Below, piece by piece: positions 27,716 to 39,874 of a stretch of 64,000 nucleotides of DNA; within the stretch, counting starts at the first letter, position 1; the number at the start of each line of letters is the position of its first letter. The notes beneath the pieces were generated by a model. That model saw nothing but the letters and a program-made list of their open reading frames with translations, ran no database searches and was not told the DNA's origin. The position numbers and the translations under genes were made by a program. Source of the DNA: Diplonema papillatum (lineage: Eukaryota; Euglenozoa; Diplonemea; Diplonemida; Diplonemidae); NCBI GenBank assembly GCA_030068145.1, contig JAPJBO010000094.1:186001-250000 (forward strand), given 5' to 3'.

Positions 27716-30700
27716 TTCCGTTGCGCCCTTATCTCGACCTTTTTTGGGAATGTGACCAAATTTTCCGAAAATATTTTCAGGCCAAAAAAAAAATCCGAAA
27801 AATTTCCAAAAAAAAAAATTCCGAAAAGTTTTGGCCAAAAAAAAAAACCGAAAAAAATTCCGAAAATTTTTTGGGCCAAAAAAAAAAAACCGAAAAAAAT
27901 TCCAAAAAATTTTTGGGCCAAAAAAAAATCCGAAATTTTCCGAAATTTTTTGGGCCAAAAAAAAAAAAATCCGAAAAAAAATTCCGAAATTTTTTGGGCC
28001 AAAAAAAAAAAAAAGCGAAACCACCCAATCCAACTATGTACACACGAAACAGAGATCTTACGAATCAGCGAAAAGCGAGCAAAAAAGAGTGTTTACAAAC
28101 CCTGGAGGAAGTCTGAAAAAACAGTCGGCGAAAAACTTGGAAAAAAGACGGGAAAAAGACCTTCAAGTGCTCCAAGGCCAGACGATTGTAGTGTTGCAAA
28201 CGAATCGCAAACACGCTGAAGTTGGGACTCCCACACACTGAAATCAAGTGCTCCTAGGCAGACGAACTGTTAGTGTTGCGAACGAATCGCAAAAACGCTG
28301 AGATCGGGACCCCACACACTGAAATCGACTGAGAACAACCTGAGCGATCTCTCTTGATAAAAGATTCAAGCGCCGAAGGCGCAACCACCGAAGCAGACTT
28401 TGTACACACGAAACAGAGATCTTATGAATCAACGAAAAGCGAGCGAAAAAGAGCGTGGAAAAGTCGGAGACAGTCGGCGAAAAACGTGGGAGAAAGACGG
28501 GAAAATACGACCTTGAAGTGCTCCAAGATCAGACGACTGTATAGTGTTGCAAACGAATCGCAAACACACTGAAGTTGGGACTCCCACACACTGAAATCAA
28601 GTGCTCCTAGGCAGACGAACTGTTAGTGTTGCGAACGAATCGCAAACACACTGAGATTGGGACCCCACACACTGAAATCGACTGAGAACAACCTGAGCGA
28701 TCTCTCTTAATAAAAGATTCAAGCGCCGAAGGCGCAACCACCGAAACCGACTTGGTACACATGAAACCGAGATCTTATGAATCAACGAAAAGCGAGCGAA
28801 AAAGAGCGTGTAAAACCCGGGAAAGTCGGAAAGACAGTCGGCGAAAAACTTGGAAAAAAGACGGGAAAATACGACCTTCAAGTGCTCCAAGACCAGACGA
28901 CTGTATAGTGTTGCAAACGAATCGCAAACACGCTGAGGTTGGGTCTCCCACACACTGAAGTCAGTGCTCCTAGGCAGACGAACTGTTAGTGTTGCGAACG
29001 AATCGCAAACACGCTGAGATCGGGACCCCACACACTGAAATCGACTGAGAACAACCTGAGCGATCTCTCTTGATAAAAGATTCAAGCGCCGAAGGCGCAA
29101 CCACCCAATCCAACTATGTACACACGAAACAGAGATCTTATGAATCAACGAAAAGCGAGCGAAAAAGAGCGTGTAAAACCCGGGAAAAGTCGGAAAGACA
29201 GTCGGCGAAAAACTTGGAAAAAAGACGGGAAAATACGACCTTCAAGTGCAAGACCAGACGACTGTATAGTGTTGCAAACGAATCGCAAACACGCTGAAGT
29301 TGGGTCTCCCACACACTGAAGTCCAGTGCTCCTAGGCAGACGAACTGTTAGTGTTGCGAACGAATCGCAAACACGCTGAGATCGGGACCCCACACACTGA
29401 AATCGACTGAAAATACGACCTTCAAGTGCTCCAAGACCAGACGACTGTATAGTGTTGCAAACGAATCGCAAGCACACTGAAGTTGGGACCCCAACACACT
29501 GAAATCAAGTGCTCCTAGGCAGACGAACTGTTAGTGTTGCGAACGAATCGCAAACACGCTGAGATCGGGACCCCACACACTGAAATCGACTGAGAACAAC
29601 CTGAGCGATCTCTCTTGATAAAATATTCAAGCGCCGAAGGCGCAACCACCCAATCCAACTATGTACACACGAAACAGAGATCTTATGAATCAATGAAAAG
29701 CGAGCGAAAAAGAGCGTGTAAAACCCGGTAAAAGACGGAAAGACAGTCGGCGAAAAACTAGGAACAAAGACGGGAAAATACGACCTTCAAGTGCAAGACC
29801 AGACGACTGTATAGTGTTGCAAACGAATCGCAAACACGCTGAAGTTGGGACTCCCACACACTGAAGTCCAGTGCTCCTAGGCAGACGAACTGTTAGTGTT
29901 GCGAACGAATCGCAAACACGCTGAGATCGGGACCCCACACACTGAAATCGACTGAGAACAACCTGAGCGATCTCTCTTGATAAAATATTCAAGCGCCGAA
30001 GGCGCAACCACCCAATCCAACTATGTACACACGAAACAGAGATCTTATGAATCAACGAAAAGCGAGCGAAAAAGAGCGTGTAAAACCCGGTAAAAGACGG
30101 AAAGACAGTCGGCGAAAAACTAGGAACAAAGACGGGAAAATACGACCTTCAAGTGCTCCAAGACCAGACGACTGTATAGTGTTGCAAACGAATCGCAAGC
30201 ACACTGAAGTTGGACCCCAACACACTGAAATCAAGTGCTCCTAGGCAGACGAACTGTTAGTGTTGGGAACGAATCGCAAACACGCTGAGATCGGGACCCC
30301 ACACTGAAATCGACTGAGAACAACCTGAGCGATCTCTCTTGATAAAATATTCAAGCGCCGAAGGCGCAACCACCCAATCCGACCTCCACACTGAACAGCG
30401 ATCTCACAAGTGCTTTGCTACTGGAGACCGAATGGATGTTGGGCAAGCAATGATGCGGTGCCCGAGTATCCGCAAGACGTATTGTTCAGCGGGAGTTGAG
30501 AGTCTCTGCCAAGGTGCTAGCTGCCGCCGTGGGCCAAGCGATCAAAAGAACCAGCGACACAACCTGTTAACACTCGCAGGCGGTCGCACCCACCAGCCAG
30601 AACGCCCCCGGCTGCGCCATCATCGACGCAATCATCATCGTTTACGACAAGGCCGCGTCGTTGTAGGCGCACGGCACCAACAACGTAATTATTCTCTCTC

Positions 30701-33589
30701 TGATGACAGCCACACATATAGGTGGATGGGGAGACAAATAAATACATAGTTACTTACTTTCCACACTTTTGTTCTTGTTGCGCAGCCAGCTACGATGAAG
30801 CAGGACAAACCGGATTTGTACGCTACAAGTGCTGTTCCAATCCATTCGCTTGGAGGATGGTAAACCAACCCCAACTCCACCACACAGGAATGTTAACACC
30901 TCCACATCGCAAACAGCGCTGGCGAAGGAGTCTTGTGGCAGCTACAGGTACTATTTTGACTTCTTCCGGGTTTTCACACTCTTTTTCGCTCGCTTTTCGT
31001 TGATTCATAAAATCTCTGTTTCGTGTGTACAAAGTCGGATTGGGCGCTTCAATGTTTTATTAAGAGAGATCGCTCAGGTTGCTCCCAGTCGATTTCAGTG
31101 TGTGGGGTCTCAATTTCAGTGAGTTTGCGATTCGTCTGGCCTTGGAGCACTTGAAGGTCGTACTTTCCCCCGACGGGGTTTCCGACTTGTTCCGGTTTTA
31201 CAGGCTACTTTTTGCTCGCTTTTCGTTGATTCATAAGATCTCTGTTTCGATCCGACTTTGTACACAAAGTCGGATTGGGTGCTTGCGCCTTCGGCGCTAG
31301 AATCTTTTATTAAGAGAGATCGGTCAGGCTGTTCTCAGTCGATTTCAGTGTGTGGGGTCCCAATCTCAGCGTGTTTGTGATTCGTTCGCAACACTAACAG
31401 TTCGTCTGCCTAGGAGCACTTGATTTCAGTGTGTGGGAGTCCCAACTTCAGCGTGTTCGTGATTCGTTTGCAACACTATACAGTCGTCTGGCCTTGGAGC
31501 ACCTGCATCTCGTACTTTCCCTCGATGGGGTTTCCGACTTGTTCCGGGTTTACAGGCTCCTTTTTGCTCGCTTTTCGCTGATTCATAAGATGTCTGTTTC
31601 GTGTGTACAAATCGGTTTCGGTGGTTGCGCCTTCGGCGCTTGAATCTTTTATTAAGAGAGATCGCTCAGGTTGTTCTCAGTCGATTTCAGTGTGTGGGGT
31701 CCCAATATCAGTTAGTTTGCGATTCGTTTGCAACACTAACAATTCGTCTGCCTAGGAGCACTTGATTTCAGTGTGTGGGGTGCCAACTTCAGCGTGTTTG
31801 TGATTCGTTTGCAACATTAAACTGTCGTCTGGCCTTGAAGCACTTGAAGGTCGTTTGAGTGTCGGGGCAGCACAACCCTGATTCGTGGGCTACTATGCCG
31901 TAGCATCTTTTCGTGCACTTTCCCGCTGATTCCCTGTTGTCGTGTACAAAGTCGGATTGGGTGGTTGCGCCTTCGGCGCTTCAATCTTTTATTAAGAGAG
32001 ATCGCTCAGGTTGTTCCCAGTCGCTTTCAGTGTGTGGGGTCCCAATCTCAGCGTGTTTGCGATTCGTTCGCAACACTAACAGTTCGTCTGCCTAGGAGCA
32101 CTTGATTTCAGTGTGTGGGAGTCCCAACTTCAGCGTGCTTGCGATTCGTTTGCAACACTATACAGTCGTCTGGCCTTGGAGCACCTGCATCTCGTGCTTT
32201 CCCCCGATGGGGTTTCCGACTTGTTCCGGTTTTACAAGCTACTTTTTGCTCGCTTTTCGTTGATTCATAAGATCTCTGTTTCGTGTGTACAAAGTTGGAT
32301 TGGGTGGTTGCGCCTTCGGCGCTTAAATATTTTATTAAGAGAGATCGCTCAGGTTGTTCTCAGTCGATTTCAGTGTGTGGGGTCCCAATCTCAGCGTGTT
32401 TGCGATTCGTTCACAACACTAACAGTTCGTCTGCCTAGGAGCACTTGATTTCAGTGTGTGGGAGTCCCAACTTCAGCGTGTTTGCGATTCGTTTGCAACA
32501 CTAAACAGTCGTCTGGCCTTGAAGCCCTTGAAGGTCGTTTAAGTGTCGGGGCAGCACAACCCTGATTCGTGGGCTACAAGCGGTCCCCTACATCACCACA
32601 CAGGAAAGTTGGAAGCAGAGAAGCCACCCCCAGAAGCGGTATGGGAGTCATTGCCGATCTGTGGAAGGTACAGGTACTTTTTGAAGTGCACTTTTCGCTG
32701 ATACAATATGCAAAAACCATACAGGACATTGAAACGGCCTCGGAAACGTGCCGGCCTTAGTTCTTGTTGGCTAAACAGTGGTATGCTGTAGCATCTTTTC
32801 GTGCACTATCCCGCTGATTCGTTCGCAACACGAGCAGTTTAGGAGCACTTGATTGCAGTGTATACTTGAGCTCAGCGTGTTTGTGATCTGTTTGCAACAC
32901 TTTAAAGTCGTCTGCCTCGGATCACTTCATTTCAGACTACGACTAGAGTATTGCTGCAAGTGCTCAAGTGCAAACTGCTACTATTACGGCCGTGAAGCGC
33001 ACACCGGACACAAAGCAAGACGACCGCATGACACGACACGTGCAAAGAGTTCTAAGGTCGATAGCGGCTTTGTGCAGTATCATCAGAGTTCTTTTTTTCC
33101 GACGTTTTTTCTCGACATTTTTTCACCTTTCCCCCCCCAATTATTTTTCCGGAACTTTCTCCGAAAAAGGTACCGATAAGGTCGCAACCTCAAAAATAGG
33201 TACCGATAAGGTCGCAACCTCCAAAAGAGGTACCGATACCGTCGCACTCTCAAAAGGTACCGATAAGGTCGCACCTCGTCTTTTTTTCAGACTGCTTTTT
33301 TCTCGAAAAAAAATTTTCCGTTTTTTCTTCTTCAAAAAGGTACCGATAAGGTCGCAACCCCAAAAAGGTACCGATAAGGTCGCAACCTCCAAAAAAGGTA
33401 CCGATAAGGTCGCAACCTCCAAAAGAGGTACCGATAACGTCGCAACCCCAAAAAGGTACCGACAAGGTCGCACCTCAAAAAGGTACCGATAAGGTCGCAA
33501 CCCCCAAAAGGTACCGATAAGGTCGCAACCCAGAAATGGGCAAAAGAGGTACCGATAAGGTCTCATGCGACGTTATCGGGACCGCCGCC
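27716..33589. mobile_element. FB2: second foldback-like element, left end lost
   Basis: Same order as FB1: short terminal array (27718-27745), A-rich array (27760-28017), about seven 360-bp units (28020-30380), core (30385-30985), inverted units (30985-32530), spacer, and 21-bp array (33165-33560). It ends in the same ATCGGGACCGCCGCC terminus at 33589. The left GGCGGCGGTCCC end is missing. The left flank is Merlin relic D and the right flank is a hAT transposase, so the two flanks do not come from one target. Deletion or recombination between FB copies is likely. It has the M1 empty site (about 32717). Confidence 0.82.
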
Positions 33590-35068
33590 TTTGTCCTCCC
33601 CATACAAGAACACACCGATGGGAAAGCCTGGACAGGTGCGGAGCTCAAGGTGGTGGGGCTGCGAGTGCTGCAGGAGGTGGGGGTGAGTACATGGCCGAGT
33701 GTCATGTACTCCGACTGCGGTGCCGCCAACGGTGCCCTCTCGCGTGAGCTCGCGAGCTCAGGCGCGGTTTCATTGTTCATCAGGTGTATTTTACACTTTG
33801 TAAAAAACACGATCAACGACTTCGACAAGAAGGCAACGCGGGACGCAAAGGGCAGGCGCATTGCGCGTCTTTTTTCTCACCTGTTCGCGGGTGAAATGTG
33901 CACCGCTCGCAAAACGCAATGGACGGATCTGCAGGAGCGGTACACGGCTCCAGCTATGAAGGTGAGGTGCGGGCTTGAAAAGCTGCACGAAAGGTTGCTG
34001 ACGACGAGGCTGATGTTCGAGAAGAAGCTTCTCAGTCATGCTGAGTACGCAGACGTTCTGCTCGAGCTGAACAACGAGGCAGAATCGGTCCCAGCATCTG
34101 CCCAACCAGCCGCACAGCCTGCACCCGCTCAACCAGCCCCTGCACCCGCCCTCAGTTTTGAGGCGGTCGAGAAGAAGCTCAAGGGGAACATCGCCGCCGT
34201 TGCGATTGCACCCCCAAGGGCGAAAAAGACAGCCAACGACACCCGGATCGAGTCTTCAATTGGTGTCTACGAGCACCTCGCTGAGCGGATGCACATCCTG
34301 CGGCTGTTTGTCTCCCAGAATTTGGACGCGAGGGGGCAGCATTCGGCGGCCTCGTTCAAGGAACTCGCCGAATTGCTCAAGGACTCAGATGGTGCATCGC
34401 AAGTTGAGCGCATCGCGCAGCGCCTTTCACCTGTTTTAGAGTGTTTGAACGACTTGTCAGACAGGTCACGGGCACAGCCCTCGGCGCACCACGTCTTCAG
34501 TACTATGGCGGCAATGCTCGACGGGCTGGCTGCTATTGCAGCCGACCCCGACGCGCAGTTGCTGCACGACCACATAAAAACGGCCTGGGAATCCCATCCC
34601 AATTTTTCATTTTGGCAGCACGTTCGTTTCTTTGACCCTCTGGTCGCCTCTGCCTTGAACAAAAAGCTGTCGTGGGCCTCCATGCAGGGGGCAATACCCC
34701 AACTACAGGCCGCTCACGAAGATGAGTGGAAAGTCTTCTTGCAGCAGGCAAGTGCGCAAGCTCCTCGGATCGCCACTGAGGGCAAGGACGAACATGTCTC
34801 GGAGTGGTGGGCGAGGAACACTTTCCATTTCCCAAATCTGTGTCCCGTGGTGCAGAACGTTCTGTGCATGCTACCTGTTGCGACTGCAGCGGATAGCGTG
34901 TTTTCTTCCATTGGTAGCCGCTTTGCCGACATGAGGCGTGCCCGGTTGAAACCGACAACGAGGCAGCAATTGATGTTCTTGTACACCAACCAGGACATCG
35001 ACGGAAGCCTCGAGTCTGCTGATAGGCACCACGCACTGAGGCATAGGGGCAGGCAGAAGACGAAGTAG
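33590..35068 (+). pseudogene. hAT-type transposase fragment (5' part replaced by FB2)
   Basis: An open frame continues from the FB2 end (an ATG at 33536 lies within FB2) to a stop at 35068; the hAT-derived part is about 492 codons. MYSDCGAANGAL followed by IRCILHFVKNTI matches the second catalytic Asp region and the C-x2-H motif of hAT enzymes. FFDPLVASALNKKL precedes the C-terminal dimerisation domain: EWWARNTFHFPNLCPVV, LPVATAADSVFSSIG and RRARLKPTTRQQLMFLY. A Pro/Ala/Gln-rich insert near 34090-34155 is unusual. The N-terminal zinc finger and first Asp are missing. The remaining frame has no stops, so truncation may be recent. hAT enzymes make 8-bp duplications, the same size as FB1 and FBv. 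Confidence 0.75.
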
Positions 35069-36540
35069 GTCAACCACATACCGCGAATCAGGCAAATAGG
35101 TAACAAAATTCCCGCCACACGCTTCAACCAGGATATTTGGGTTTCTCGCTGAGTTTCACTATCTTCTTGCAGTTCAACAGCACTCCATTGTTAATCTAGG
35201 CCCGACATCAAGTTCAATGGTGGCCTTTCAGACAGACACCCAAAATGCGCCAATTTCAATTCCAAGCGACAACCGATGCAGTGCCGATTTCTTTTTGTTG
35301 AACTGTGGGAGAATACCCTCGTTTTTTCTCACTCTCCCCCATGTCCCGCCCAAAACAAATTTCCCGGTTGAAAACCACAAAAAATGTGCTCCTGTATCCC
35401 GGTATACTCTCAGAACCCCCACACGTGCAGACTTTGAGGTTGAGCCTACACAATTGAGGCGGCTCCTGGAGGTGTAATGAAAGCGCAGAAGTCAACCGAC
35501 TTCACCGCGAAGCCCTCTCGGCCCACCCAAAATTTCGGGATATAGTATTATTGTGGGCACAAGGTTGTTGTGGCCGGGATATAACGGCATTCCACCGTTC
35601 ATTTATACTTTTTCTTTCAATTTTCTTTTTTCCTATTGGTTTGTCTTCACCAGTAAGGTGACACAAAAACGCAAACAGGCAAAGGGGGAAAAACTGAAAA
35701 AAATATCACCTCAAGACACCAAACTGATCGTCCTTCGGGATCGACGGTAACACAAAAAAACAGCCGCCGGTAGGAAAACCTAAAACCTGCCTAAAGAAAT
35801 CAACTGCCTTCGGGCCTAGGCTAGTCTGACACTAGTTGTCATCGAGAAAAAAGATCGATAATCGCCGGAAACACAAAAAAACACGATAAAAACCGACGGT
35901 AACACAACTGTCCAACTTTAATTCAACAAAGATGGTACCCAACACCGCAGATCACAATCACAGTGGTTCGCCACCAAAACAAAATACCGAACCCCACAGA
36001 TGGTTGATTGCTACACCTTTGCCTGTTTGAGGGTTTTTGTGGTAAACTTCTGACTCTAATTACCATCTCTTGCTTTGCACTGCTGTTGCCATTTTTGTTC
36101 CCCAGGACAAGCCAGCCGCGTGCTCTCCCTTTATCCGGTAGCTCGACCTGCGCGTGTACGGGAAGCGCCAGCTGTGACTGCTCGACTTTGCATGTCTCGT
36201 GCTCATCATGCCCATATTTGGTACTGGGACATTGTCTGACTGGCGTAGTACGCAACGGTCTGCCGAGTGGACAAGCTTGGACAAGTTGGACTCCAGTGGC
36301 GGATCGTGCTCGTGACACACGCTACCGAACACTGTGCGGTTGCCACGACCGTTACGGGCCACCGACTGGGACGCGCGCCGGAAACCCAAAACTGCAGACA
36401 TCCACGTCCCAAGAACAACACCGCACAGTGAAAGAGTCATGTGAATCCGGAAGGATCGCGTTTGTCGCGCTTGGGTGGAAGTCCGCAAGGAAATATGCAA
36501 GAGAAAAAGCTCTGGGGAGGGGCTATACAGACCCCTGAGG
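35069..36540. other. no supported gene
   Basis: Mixed-composition sequence downstream of the hAT relic. Open frames up to 176 codons occur (for example 36008-36538) but show no family motif, repeat or start context that I can support. It may be the 3' flank of the hAT element followed by decayed host DNA. Confidence 0.4.
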
Positions 36541-36599
36541 ACCGGTTAATACGAATTATTTTCGGACCAGGTTTTGTTTCCGAACAGTTTCTGTGACCG

Positions 36600-37040
36600 G
36601 GATCCAAAAATCGACAAGAGTCTGGAAATATTGGCAAAAATGGCCAAAATCTGGAAATAATGGCAAAAATGGCCGAAATTGACCAAAAACTGGAAAAATC
36701 GGAAAATCGGAAAATTTGAAAAATCGGAAAAAATGGCCGAAATTGACTGATCTGGATAAATCGGCCAGAGTGGCCAAAATCTCAAAATTGTCCAAAATCT
36801 TGAAAAATCGCCAAAAATGGCCGAAATCTGGAAAAATCGGCAAAGATTGCCGAAATCTGGAAAAATCGGCAAAATGGCCAAAACCTGAAAAAATCGGCAA
36901 AATCGGAAAAAATTGGCTAAGATTGACCAAAATCTGGCAAAAATGGCCAAAATCGGAAAAAATGGCCGAAATGGACCAAAATGAGGAAAAAATGACAAAA
37001 ATCTGGAAATATGGCCAAAATCGGAAAAATTCCAAAAACC
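36600..37040 (+). repeat. degenerate AAAATGGCCGAAATC minisatellite
   Basis: Roughly 30 loose units combining AAAATGGCC, GAAATCTGG and AAAAATCGGC. Frames through it (Phe/Asp/Ile-rich on the minus strand) are artefacts. Confidence 0.85.
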
Positions 37041-37069
37041 GTTATTTGCGTTATTTTTTCCGTTATTTT

Positions 37070-37155
37070 GCGTTTTCGACCGTTATATAACGTTATATAA
37101 CGTTATATAACGTTATCACCGTTATAACGTTATATAACGTTATATAACGTTATCA
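37070..37155. repeat. TATAACGTTATA palindrome array
   Basis: About six overlapping GTTATATAACGTTATATAAC palindromes. No gene. Confidence 0.9.
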
Positions 37156-37162
37156 ACCGGCC

Positions 37163-37242
37163 ATCTATGAAAAACCCATTTTTTTTCTGGAAATAAAATT
37201 TTGGCCATTTCCAAAAAAGACACAAGGTTCTGACCCTGCATG
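37163..37242. mobile_element. M1 right-end fragment
   Basis: The last 80 bp of M1, ending TGACCCTGCATG; the left part is missing. It is the GGTTCTGACC sequence variant seen at 1-60 and 4014-4152. Confidence 0.8.
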
Positions 37243-38279
37243 ATAACAAACGAAGTGGAATAACGAGAAAGCCTTGCGAACAACAAGGTCGCAGGGGGAG
37301 GGAGGGCGGGTTCTTCAAACGCTTTACGTTGGTGTATGCTTGGAAAGTCACACCAGTGCGGCCATATTCGGGTCGTTGATTTCCCCGATAAATCAGCAGA
37401 ATCATCTCTCCTGCTATTCTAGCCGCGTCATAAACTCGAAAGGGAAGAGAAATGCGAAGCAACAGGCTGGTAAACACAATAACAAACGAAGTGGAATAAC
37501 GAGAAAGCCTTGCGAACAACAAGGTCGCATCCCGCCTCCACTACGCCGGTCCTGTGAGAAAGCTCCACACCGCAAGTGTAACCTTCTCCTTGTTTTCCTT
37601 TGTCATCCTCGTTGGAGGAATCCGTGATGGCAAGTCGGCGGGATTGGATGCTGACTTTACCCACTCGAGTGAGAATGCACATCTTCGGTCTTGCAAATAC
37701 TGCAGGGCCCCAACGACGGAGTCGTTCAGGAGCCTGCTCTTCACGCACTGCTTCTTTCTTGCTACACCAGCAACTGTGGTGTTGTCGACGAAAACACTAA
37801 TAAACTTACCGGACGCTCCGGCTGGCAGCATCTGTAAAACACAGAACAATGCTCGAGCTTCCAACTCGTTGATGTGGCGCGTCTTGTAGAAGTGCGACCA
37901 CTCTTCACCGTGCACAAAGACTTCGTTCGTACACCTGTTGACAATGACGCCTCCCCATCCTTTCAGGCTGGCGTCCACGAATACCGTGAATGTAGCCGGT
38001 TTGGATGCACCCGAGATACACCTTTCCTGTTGGGCCCGGTGGAGCCATTCCTGCAACTCGGCTGCAACTGAGGGGGGAACAGAAACACTTGTTGACGGCA
38101 TCTTTGTGCCTCGGTTTAGGTGATTAACCACCCTCCGCAGAAACTTTAGGGCGAACCAATTCTTTAAACGCTTTACGTTTCACCCACCACAACCACTACC
38201 CCTGGATCATGGTGTATGCTTGGAAAGTCACACCAGTGCGGCCATATTCGGGTCGTTGATTCCCCCGATAAATCAGCAG
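37243..38279 (-). mobile_element. tyrosine-recombinase retroelement relic, copy 2
   Basis: Read on the minus strand, the order is: a block at 38279-38161 (A1), an RT-RNase H fragment (38165-37541), a 51-bp repeat (37529-37479, B1), a segment containing a second copy of the A1 block (37404-37313, A2), and a second 51-bp repeat (37293-37243, B2). This is the split direct repeat arrangement A1-ORF-B1-A2-B2 of Ngaro/DIRS-type elements. A1 has about 30 bp (38179-38209) that A2 lacks. Most of the coding region is deleted. Confidence 0.65.
37541..38165 (-). pseudogene. RT-RNase H fragment of retroelement copy 2
   Basis: The minus-strand frame starts NWFALKFLRRVVNHL, homologous to FWFAIKFLRRVINSL of copy 1. 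RNase H motifs follow: VFVDASLKGWG, INELEARALF, VFVDNTTVAG and WVKSASNPADLPSR. It ends at a stop at 37541. About 190 codons remain, covering the connection region and RNase H; all RT catalytic motifs are gone. The frame is uninterrupted and differs from copy 1 at many residues, so the two belong to the same lineage but are not recent duplicates. Confidence 0.78.
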
Positions 38280-38993
38280 TTTTTTGAATTTTAAAATTTT
38301 GGAACAAACTCTGTGGTAATTTTTGAGGAAGTTGAGCGAATTTTTTTTTTTCCCAATTTTTTTTTTTTGGAGGCCATCGGCCCCGTGGGAGCATTTTAAA
38401 AAGACACAAGGTTTTGACCCTGCATGGTAGTTGGCTGCCGGACAAGGTGTAGTTGGGGCTGCCGGACAAGGTGTAGTTGGACCAATCCAAAATAGCCAGG
38501 GGCCAACTACACCTTGTCCGGCAGCCAACTACACTTTGTCTGACAAGGTGTAGTTGGCTGCCGGACAAGGTGTAGTTGGACGCTCCCGGACAAGGTGTAG
38601 CATGCAGGGTCAAAACCTTGTGTGTTTTTGAAAATGGCAAAAAAAAGAATTCCGGAAAAAAATTGGGTTTATTGAATTTTAAAAGTTTGGAACAAATTCT
38701 TGTCCGGGAGCCCTAACTACACCTTGTCCGGGAGCCCTAACTACACCTTGTCCGGCACCCAACTACACCTTGTCCGGCAGCCCTAACATGCAGGGTCAAA
38801 ACCTTGTGTCTTTTTAAAACGCTCCTGCGGGGCCGATGGAGCCCTAAAAAATTTGTTCGGAAAAAAAAAACTTTGCTCAACTTCCTCAAAAATTACTGCA
38901 GAGTTTGTTCCAAACTTTTAAAATTCAAAAAACCCATTTTTTTTCCAGAATTTTTTTTTTGCCATTTCCAAAAAGACACAAGGTTTTGACCCT
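38278..38993. repeat. M1 fragments alternating with FBv satellite
   Basis: Order: M1 right part 38278-38426; CTACACCTTGTCC satellite 38427-38600; M1 left part 38601-38699; satellite 38700-38786; nearly complete M1 38787-38993 (starts CATGCAGGG after CTAA; the last 5-6 bases, GCATG, are missing). It shows that the FBv satellite exists outside FBv and is a repeated M1 target. Confidence 0.82.
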
Positions 38994-39114
38994 TAGCGTG
39001 TTGGAGGGCGCCTGTCGTGAGCAGCTTCGCCCTGCCTCGATTCGTTGAAAGGCGTTGAGGCCATCATGCCGTAGTGCCCACTGGGACTGACAAGTGAAGG
39101 CTACAACTAAGTGG
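38993..39114 (+). repeat. 117-bp duplicated block, copy 1
   Basis: Begins TTAGCGTGTTGG; over 97 percent like 41899-42016. A minus-strand frame around VVAFTCQSQWALRHDG is open in both copies but belongs to no family I recognise. The sequence from 39114 to 39460 continues this minus-strand frame (to a possible Met at 39419) in this copy only. Confidence 0.8.
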
Positions 39115-39640
39115 AGAAGCAGCAGCCAGATTGTGTTTTCCATAACACCCCTCAGGAGAGCCTGTTTCTCCAACTTTGGTCCCTTCCAGTTGCTGTAGTC
39201 GTACTGCAATGTATTGTCATCAGGGCCAGTGGCAGCACCACTAAAACCAAATGCGGCGAGCGACATCTCTTTTATTTTCAAAACCCTTTCAGGCCTGTGA
39301 GCTTTAGGGAACTGGACGAACAGGTTGAAAAAGGCGCAGCTCTTTGGGACACTGCTTGCTTCAGCAATCCCAGCTTTCCGACGCGTAGCGTGGGAAAAAA
39401 TTTTTTCTGGCCAGATCAAAGATTTTTTAACCGGGATTTTTCAAAATTTCGGGGATTAGAATAACCCCTGCACCACAGGGAGAAAAAAAAATTTGCGAGG
39501 GGTCTCCCCTACAGATTTCTGCCTACGACCTTATTCTGCGCTGCCAGCTATTTTCAGTCGGAAAAATAAACGAATTTATTTTTTCCGATCTCGGAATTTA
39601 TTTTGCGCCGCCAGCTATTTTCAGTTGAAACAAATAAATT
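39115..39640. other. no supported gene
   Basis: Between the duplicated block and the next M1 fragment. It has a minus-strand open frame without recognised motifs and a short direct repeat of GCCAGCTATTTTCAGT (near 39543 and 39610). Confidence 0.4.
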
Positions 39641-39804
39641 CCGGAAAAAAATTGGGTTTTTTGAATTTTAAGATTCGTTTGGAACGAACTCTGCAGTTAT
39701 TTTTGAGGAAGTTGAGCAAAATCTTTTTTTTCCAAAAAAATTTTTAGGGCTCCATCGGCCCCGCAGGAGCGTTTTAAAAAGACACAAGGTTTTGCCCCTG
39801 CATG
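39640..39804. mobile_element. M1 right-side fragment
   Basis: About 165 bp with TTGAATTTTAAG, GGGCTCCATCGGCCCCGC and the CATG end at 39801-39804. The left end is missing. Confidence 0.8.
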
Positions 39805-39874
39805 ATAAACCCTTCCTCGGGACTAAAAGGCTTTTTTTAGTCCTAGTAATAAATAGTTATTTTAACCATGGGGA

